Source of the DNA: Liolophura sinensis | Lineage: Eukaryota > Mollusca > Polyplacophora > Chitonida > Chitonidae | DNA length: 64,000 nucleotides | NCBI RefSeq assembly: GCF_032854445.1 | Contig: NC_088303.1 | Coordinates: 28,563,265 to 28,627,264, forward strand | Direction of reading: 5' to 3' | Shown here: positions 58,365 through 64,000 of the stretch, piece by piece | How positions within the stretch are numbered: the first letter of the stretch is position 1 | Layout of the letters: each line of letters opens with the position of its first letter | Made by a program: the position numbers and the translations under genes | The notes under the pieces: model-generated | What the model saw: only the letters and a program-made list of their open reading frames with translations | Database searches by the model: none | Told to the model about the DNA's origin: nothing

Positions 58365-59175
58365 TGCAGTAATTACAGCCTGTCGGAATATATCCTTTAA
58401 GTTCACTGTTACCATCTTCTAGTGTCCACTTCGCTATTTCTACCTAAATTACTCCGGTTTGATTTATCTTTTCATGGATTATACATAACGACAGACGTTC
58501 GTGCCTGCGCAGCTTAAACCCCATTCCGGTAATTGTATTTCCTTGTTTATTCTTTTTTTAACGTCAGACATGTCGCTGTTTCAGGGTCATGTCAATCCGT
58601 CATTTGAAAGAAAGCAAAAACGCCGTCGCTAAGGAACAATTACGGCAGCAGAGGCCTCGTAATTAGGCGCGATGGCTTCTCGGTGCGACACAGATGTAAA
58701 AACTTAACCATGAACACAAACGAAATCGTAGTTTACAGTCCATGCTGTTTCATACCCGCTGAAATCACCTACTTTTCATCCTGGTGTAAAAAACAAAACA
58801 CACACATTCGCATAAAAAAACATCTTTATTAGTCCGAAAGCTTATATCTCAGGTAAACTGCGTGAAATTACCCTTTTCTGTATTTACAGTAAGAGAGAAT
58901 GTCCCGCGTGGTTTTACCCTGACACGTGTTGGATCTTGTTCAGATTCAGAATATTGACGTGCCGTTAAAGCATTTGGAAATAACAGCGCACATGGGCCTG
59001 TAATTATAGGTCTGACCCAGAAAAAAACGCCGTTAGTCAGTACACTCGTGTTGCCGAGCAACGCATCCTAATGAAATTGGTATATTAGACATATAGACGG
59101 CGCCACCAACACATCGGTGTACAAAATGCTCTCTTCTATTATTTATTTGGGTCACTCACCGAAAGAATGACTTTT
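58365..59175 (+). promoter_or_regulatory. Conserved core of unit B, possible promoter or enhancer
   Basis: This is the counterpart of 54150-54980. The X-box GTTGCCGAGCAAC (59050-59062), the ATTA-type sites, acacgtgt and the short ATG ORF (59126-59170) are all retained. The minus-strand frame at 58849-59061 is broken in unit A by one A in a homopolymer, so it is not considered coding. Confidence 0.35.
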
Positions 59176-59439
59176 TTGTATGAGTTTACGGCGTTACAAG
59201 ACGCTTTTTTTTTCAAATATACCATCTTTAAAATAAATAAAATTGTCTTTTTAATCTACATATATGGTCAGCCGCAATTTTCATGCCGCTATTTTGTGCT
59301 CATATCAGAGAAGGTAATATAACCTTTATGATAAAGCAAAAAATATAGCAAATGACTCCACTGATACGTTATATATATGTTAGGCCACAAATAATTTTTC
59401 ATTTTCCATAAAACTATCCAGTTTAAAGGAAAATGGAAG

Positions 59440-59930
59440 ACGACATGTACTTTTGATAAGGTAGCACGAGTCAGATTCGAACCTACGACCTAATACAACC
59501 TAGCGTGTGTCTGTGGACTCGTCATATAGATAACTCAGATAGCAGGATAAGACAATCTAAAAACTTCCATAAATTACCACAGTTGATGGTCCTTTTTCTA
59601 TAGAGAAAGTATCTAGAGACTATAATTCAGTTTAAAGGATCAGGCTCTGAAAACCAAACCTTTCTACTATCCCCAGGGCTTCAGCGAGGACAAGTGGTCG
59701 CTAGTGCTTGCAAAACGATTGAGGGTTCTTCGATGGAGATTGTGCCTTCTACAATCACAGCCCAGAAGAGTAAAAAAATACACCTGTGTGTTCCATAAGC
59801 GGAAAAAATTCGTCAGCTATGTACAAAGGACCTATGGTTTACTCTGGGCGCTCCGTTTTCCTCAGATTCCGATCAAAGTGTAAAGTATATGTCTTGAGCA
59901 CAGCATTAAAAGACAAATCAACCAATTGAC
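59440..59930 (+). mobile_element. SINE material inserted in unit B
   Basis: A box B complement (agattcgaacctacgacc) lies at 59470-59490, and a plus-strand ggtttactctgggcgctccg body at 59836, followed by aagacaaatcaacc. Two elements in opposite orientation may be juxtaposed. Neither is present in unit A. Confidence 0.5.
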
Positions 59931-61028
59931 AGCATGAACAATATTTATTAAATTATTTTAGACACATTTAAGTAAAACAAAGAATATGTGGACTAAAAGA
60001 ACGGCATTCTAGGAGACTTTAAGGTAATATTGCAATTTAGTCTCGGGTCCTACTCCACAAACCAGTCATAAGTTCATGATAACTATTCCGTGGGAACATA
60101 AGTCTAACAGTGTTGCAACTGTAATTACAATTAATTACAATGATGTTCTGTTGTATCGCAGGAAAGGGCCCTGATCCGCATCAAATGTCTTAGATTTCAT
60201 ATTAAGAAAAAGAATCACAAATCAAGATGAAGTTTGCTAGCATAATACTTAGTTAGGTTTCTAGTGTGTCTGATTTTGCATCTTCAGCTTCATCATGTGT
60301 CCACAAGGCTCTGATGTGGCATATCCAAGATATCAAAATACCCCACATTTAGGTTTCATTTCAATTCCAATGTCCTTACTAAATGTTTAGCTGATGCCTT
60401 GTTTTAACGACCTAAATACTGGGACACTTCTAGAATGAGGGCTGCATTGACGTAAAACATTACAAGAAAAGAAAATGAGTCACGCCTGTTACAAGACGTC
60501 TATACTGGCCGAAGTGTTTCAGTAAGAAACACTTCGTTTAAATAAGCACTTGTTCGAATGCTGTTAAATAACTCCACTGATATGTCATTAAAATTTAGAC
60601 CATGAGAGAAAAAAGCTTTCTTTCTATGCGACGAAGGAATCCAAACATGGTACATTTCGAAATCGTTTTGCTAAAAGAAATTTAAATTAAAATGATAGGA
60701 AAAAATGAACTTTTTCACAATAAATGAAACACGCCTTTTTCTTTTTTTCAATGTGTCTTTTCCTTACATTAATGATGTCTTTTCGAAGTGACACGAATAC
60801 ATTCAAACTCCCGCGTGTGACCTTGGTATTTTAGGCATGTTCGATTTTCCCAAGGTAACCTATTGGCAATTAAGAAATATGATCTACTTTCCAGAGAACA
60901 GAAAAATGTTTTTAAATGTTACCATCAATCTATAGGTAATTAGACATGGCGTAGTTTTCGTTGGCTCAAATGCGCAATTACATGTATACTAGACAAAGCA
61001 AAATAAAACGTTGAGAATACAAAAAAGC

Positions 61029-61360
61029 AAGAATTTACGGGTTCAAACCCGGCCTTGGACAAGGAAATTATTTCATTGCTCGTAGAGCACTGTAATGGCC
61101 TGGGTGACAACCATCGGTCGGAGACGCTCATGAGGGCATTAGCACAGCGAACTTTCGCTGAAGATCTTTCGTCTTCCTCTTACATGGTGTGCATATCTGT
61201 ACATGAACATCAACAGTAGAACAGTTAGTTGGTGTATAACTTACCAAAGATCGGTTGTCTACGCGAGATCTTGTGTTTCCACAGGTTATTGACATGGCTG
61301 ACATTATATAAGCGAAACATACTCGATTACGGCGTTACAGATAAATTAAATAAAGAAATA
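61029..61360 (+). mobile_element. tRNA-derived SINE within unit B
   Basis: It shares ttacgggttcaaacccggcc, cggagacgctcatgaggg, cgagatcttgtgtttccaca and a cggcgttacag tail with 56025-56390. The head upstream of box B is shorter here. Confidence 0.8.
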
Positions 61361-61391
61361 TGAATACTCTGATCAAAACATCGAATATTTG

Positions 61392-61628
61392 TGAATATTG
61401 TAGCACATGTATATATTTACAAGTGTATTATTCGGTTTGTCGTACACTAGACAATAGCCTGGAATCTTTGTAGATATTTTAGCACATACATATATTTACA
61501 AGTGTATTATTCGGTTTGTCGTACACTAGACAATAGACTGGAATCTTTGTAGATATTTTAGCACATACATATATTTACACATGTATTATTCGGTTTGTCG
61601 TAGACCAGAGAATTGCCTGGAAGACAAT
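61392..61628. repeat. 79-bp tandem repeat, three copies
   Basis: The unit contains gcacatacatatatttaca, gtattattcggtttgtcgta and gacaatagcctggaatcttt. Copies 1 and 2 are nearly identical. Confidence 0.9.
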
Positions 61629-61969
61629 TTACATGCATTTTGTTTTACACGTACATGTAAGCGTTGGTAAATCGCCTAATTGTAAGCTCATTTTGATCAT
61701 GACCTTTTTAACTAGGATTTGAAGGAGTTAATAAGCATAGCAGCGAGGGAACTAGTGAGAAAGTTTTGTGAATAGTGAAAGGTATATATAGCATCGTTAA
61801 CTATCGCAAATTCCCGTTGTGACGAATAAACCATGACGTATGATGGCCAAGTGCTGCAGTGCCATGTATCTGATGTACCATGTACTCTTCAGCAAGGGCT
61901 CGCATATTTGAGTTCTACACAGCTTAATAACAGTGGAAAGACATCCCTTTGTCATGTGACATCGCCGCT

Positions 61970-62410
61970 TTAAGCCGTGGACACACAAGTCGGATTTTTT
62001 TCGCTTGTTGGGACGAAGTTAATCACCCGTGAAATTCGCTGAAGATATTCCCAGCATGGTTGCCGACACACTAGGCCGATTTTTCCGTTGATCGTGGTCA
62101 GTAGTATATGTTATATGACCTGGTAAACCATGTGACACAAACAAAATTTCACAGTTCAGCACGATTCCGTGTGGTTTGATTGGTCAGCTCGATCGTCTCG
62201 ATCGCCTAAATTCGCTGGAGCGGACGGAGTGAAATCGCCGGAGTATTTTTTCGCTAGTATCTGACATGTTTGATACAAGCGAATTTCGGGGCGAATAAGA
62301 TAGCCTGCGAAATATGCTCTAGCTCGCGAGGTGGATTTTTAGAAATTTATAAAATACGCCTGTTCGAACCAAAAAGTCAAAATACACACAAAAGTGTGTC
62401 CACGGCTTTA
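61970..62410. mobile_element. MITE with 14-bp inverted ends and TTA target duplication
   Basis: Ends AGCCGTGGACACAC (61973-61986) and GTGTGTCCACGGCT (62394-62407) are perfect inverted repeats, flanked by TTA at 61970-61972 and 62408-62410. The 435-bp element has no ORF. A 3-bp TTA duplication fits the PIF/Harbinger superfamily, as known for that group. The interior has internal echoes of acacac/gtcggattttt and several CG-rich cgatcg and tcgctggag motifs, making it more CpG-rich than the flanks. Confidence 0.85.
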
Positions 62411-62544
62411 CGTTAAGCTGTGGATACTTCCCTCATACTTAAAACATGCTGGTTTTAAAATTTTACAATTTTGTCAAACATTTGGTTTTAGTAATTTCTC
62501 TTCTCAAGCAAATGCAAATAAAGAAAAGAAAATACAAGCTGAAT

Positions 62545-62912
62545 GTCATCTGCTCAGGTCGCAAGTTCAAATCCACAACTAGACGGTTTTACTGAGATCT
62601 AGGCCCCGTTGTTCTAAACGGGTTTAACACTTAATAACCAGATTGAAGCCAAATCTTCAGTTTTGTTCTTAGCCTGAACAAAAAATTACATTACATTAAA
62701 AATAAAACTGCTGCTGTTGTACTTTGACTTTGGAGAACTGGCTGCTGAGTTTGGCTAATATTTTAAATATAAAATATGACTTAATACCTGTATTAGATAA
62801 TAGACATTCGAAGGACTGGCCCATCGGTTTATCTGCTATGTGTAATTGCGTAAGTGGTATACTTCTGAGCCGTGAAATACCAATCAAAACAAATAAAAAG
62901 TTAAATAAATAA
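62545..62912 (+). mobile_element. Diverged SINE
   Basis: A box B (gcaagttcaaatccacaac) near 62560, a degenerate body, and a 3' end of gaaataccaatcaaaacaaataaaaag then ttaaataaataa. Intervening sequence is only weakly similar to family 1. Confidence 0.5.
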
Positions 62913-63430
62913 TCTGAACAAACATTGGCCTCACGGTGCCAAGATCACAGGTCTATTCTGACTGTGCAATTTGAAGACCGAGTACTGAAATTAATCCCGG
63001 AATATCCCGCGTTACCTCGTTAATCACATTCTGTATCCTTGTGGATACTTGGTCTATTTATGACGACTGAAGAACGCTATAATCGAATGGCTTAGAGGTC
63101 AAAAATTTAAACCGGACTTCCTTTATATCCACAGGTGTTGAAGGATGTGATCAGGTGTGCTGGAAGTATTTACGTGTTTCACACCTATAAAGACTGACTC
63201 AAATATAGAAACTCCTTGACTGGGCAGTCAGTAAACTCTCGAGTTTTATAGGTTCTACCTTTTCCTTACGATTCCGGTGCGTGAAGAAAAGATGCTTTAG
63301 GGCATGCCTTCGTCATTTAACGGGCATGTGTATGTATCCTGTATAGGTGGAATAAAGAGAGCAAGTCTTGTTTCGTTTCTGAAGGAGCGAAGTATTGACG
63401 AACTCTGTGTGTCAGTCAAGCCTGGGTTAG

Positions 63431-63853
63431 ACAAGTAACGAACACAAAGATCGATTGCTTCACTGTTACCGCCGGCTGCCTCGATCGGCTATCCCGACCG
63501 ATGACACCAGCTCCCACAAGACACCGTGGTCACGTGGTCGCCACTCTGTAGGCGGACTGGTTGAACATCAAAAGCGACCGTACTCCATTCGGAGACGGTT
63601 AGTTCTCGAGAAAGGTACGATTCTCGCCGCGCTCCACACCGTGTCCAAGTTTCACGTCGAAAATGTTCATTTTTTTAGAAAGTGTAGCAAGGCAGTTTCT
63701 AAAACGGTCGATCAGCACTGCAACTCAGACGGGACATGTTCACTCCGAAGCGGTAAAGGAAAACTGGGATTAACACCTTGTCCTTTCAATTCCAACAGGC
63801 TTTCCTCCCCTGAGATGAAAAAGGGCGATGCGAGTACATGCCGCGCGGCCTGA
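63431..63853 (+). other. CpG-rich end region with a 141-codon frame lacking ATG
   Basis: This is the longest open frame in the window, from after TAG (63428-63430) to TGA at 63851. It is basic, with several Cys, and has no recognised domain. CG dinucleotides are dense between about 63440 and 63660, unlike the rest of the window, and a donor-like GAAAG|GTACGA lies near 63614. It may be a promoter or 5' UTR/first exon for a gene beyond the right edge. Calling the frame a protein would be premature. Confidence 0.3.
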
Positions 63854-64000
63854 GCTGTGTCTGACAGCTTTAGAAAACGAGACTTCGCTGTGAGACTCGA
63901 TATTCACGTATACACAACACCATCCAAGTCTGACTGATCATTGCTCGGCAAATTTATATGGACCGCCAAACGTCTCCTCCGACTTTCTGACGCATACAAG

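Larger units (their letters stand above)
57340..61905. repeat. Large tandem duplication, unit B
   Basis: This is the head-to-tail copy of unit A. It carries insert 1 at about 57876-58245 (with a Cys-containing frame) and insert 2 at about 59440-60305 (with a SINE), neither present in unit A. It lacks the two family 2 SINEs and copy D. Mixed presence and absence in both units indicates an old duplication followed by independent change. Confidence 0.9.

Noticed and set aside
58849-59061. Minus-strand frame in the conserved core as coding
   Set aside because: Unit A has one fewer A in the homopolymer, breaking the frame although surrounding bases are identical. Conservation is not protein-driven.
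59461-59540. A tRNA gene on the minus strand
   Set aside because: The T-arm/box B is good, but no matching acceptor stem, D-arm and anticodon arm could be assembled. It is SINE-derived.

Overview
This window is animal nuclear DNA of an AT-rich, repeat-dense, gene-poor kind. Nothing in it looks prokaryotic or organellar: there are no long ORFs, no operons and no Shine-Dalgarno spacing. The best clue to the host is a family of tRNA-derived SINEs with a box A/B head, a GC-rich body and a tail ending in a caccaatcaaataaata-like motif. From memory this style is typical of lophotrochozoans, most likely a mollusc, but that is recall and no search was run. I recognise no complete gene and no conserved protein domain. 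The longest open frame is about 140 codons and lacks an ATG. The window is probably intergenic or long-intron sequence.

Layout. 1-232 is a tandem pair of a tRNA-like SINE piece. 3.8-10.5 kb is a nested structure: an outer pair of inverted arms (3836-4522 and 9560-10511) encloses two opposed SINEs, an inner foldback element (about 6164-8276) and a 706-bp solo LTR with a perfect 5-bp target duplication. 12-24 kb holds dispersed repeats, a degenerate 22-bp minisatellite and SINE copies of two families. 24-44 kb is mostly anonymous AT-rich DNA with SINEs, local tandem duplications and a few weak exon candidates. 44.6-45.0 kb is a ten-copy 37-bp satellite. 52.3-52.55 kb is a 39-bp minisatellite. 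53.15-61.9 kb is a head-to-tail duplication of a unit of about 4.2-4.6 kb. Each copy has a strongly conserved non-repetitive core with a canonical RFX X-box motif and a 14-codon ATG ORF whose differences are mostly silent. 61973-62407 is a MITE with TTA target duplications. The last 560 bp are CpG-rich and may be a promoter or first exon of a gene lying to the right.

Two signals are not explained by ordinary repeats. One is a short exon-like segment encoding a C-F-x-N-x-x-C motif and an E-W-Y-T-N-[IV]-G motif, present in four scattered places. The other is a 9-codon stretch (AIIDLERPS) shared by two loci 31.5 kb apart whose nucleotide differences are all synonymous. Both suggest protein-level selection at some time in DNA that otherwise looks non-coding.

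Genes working together cannot be described here because no functional gene is demonstrated. The coherent story is mobile-element accumulation, nested insertion and local tandem duplication.
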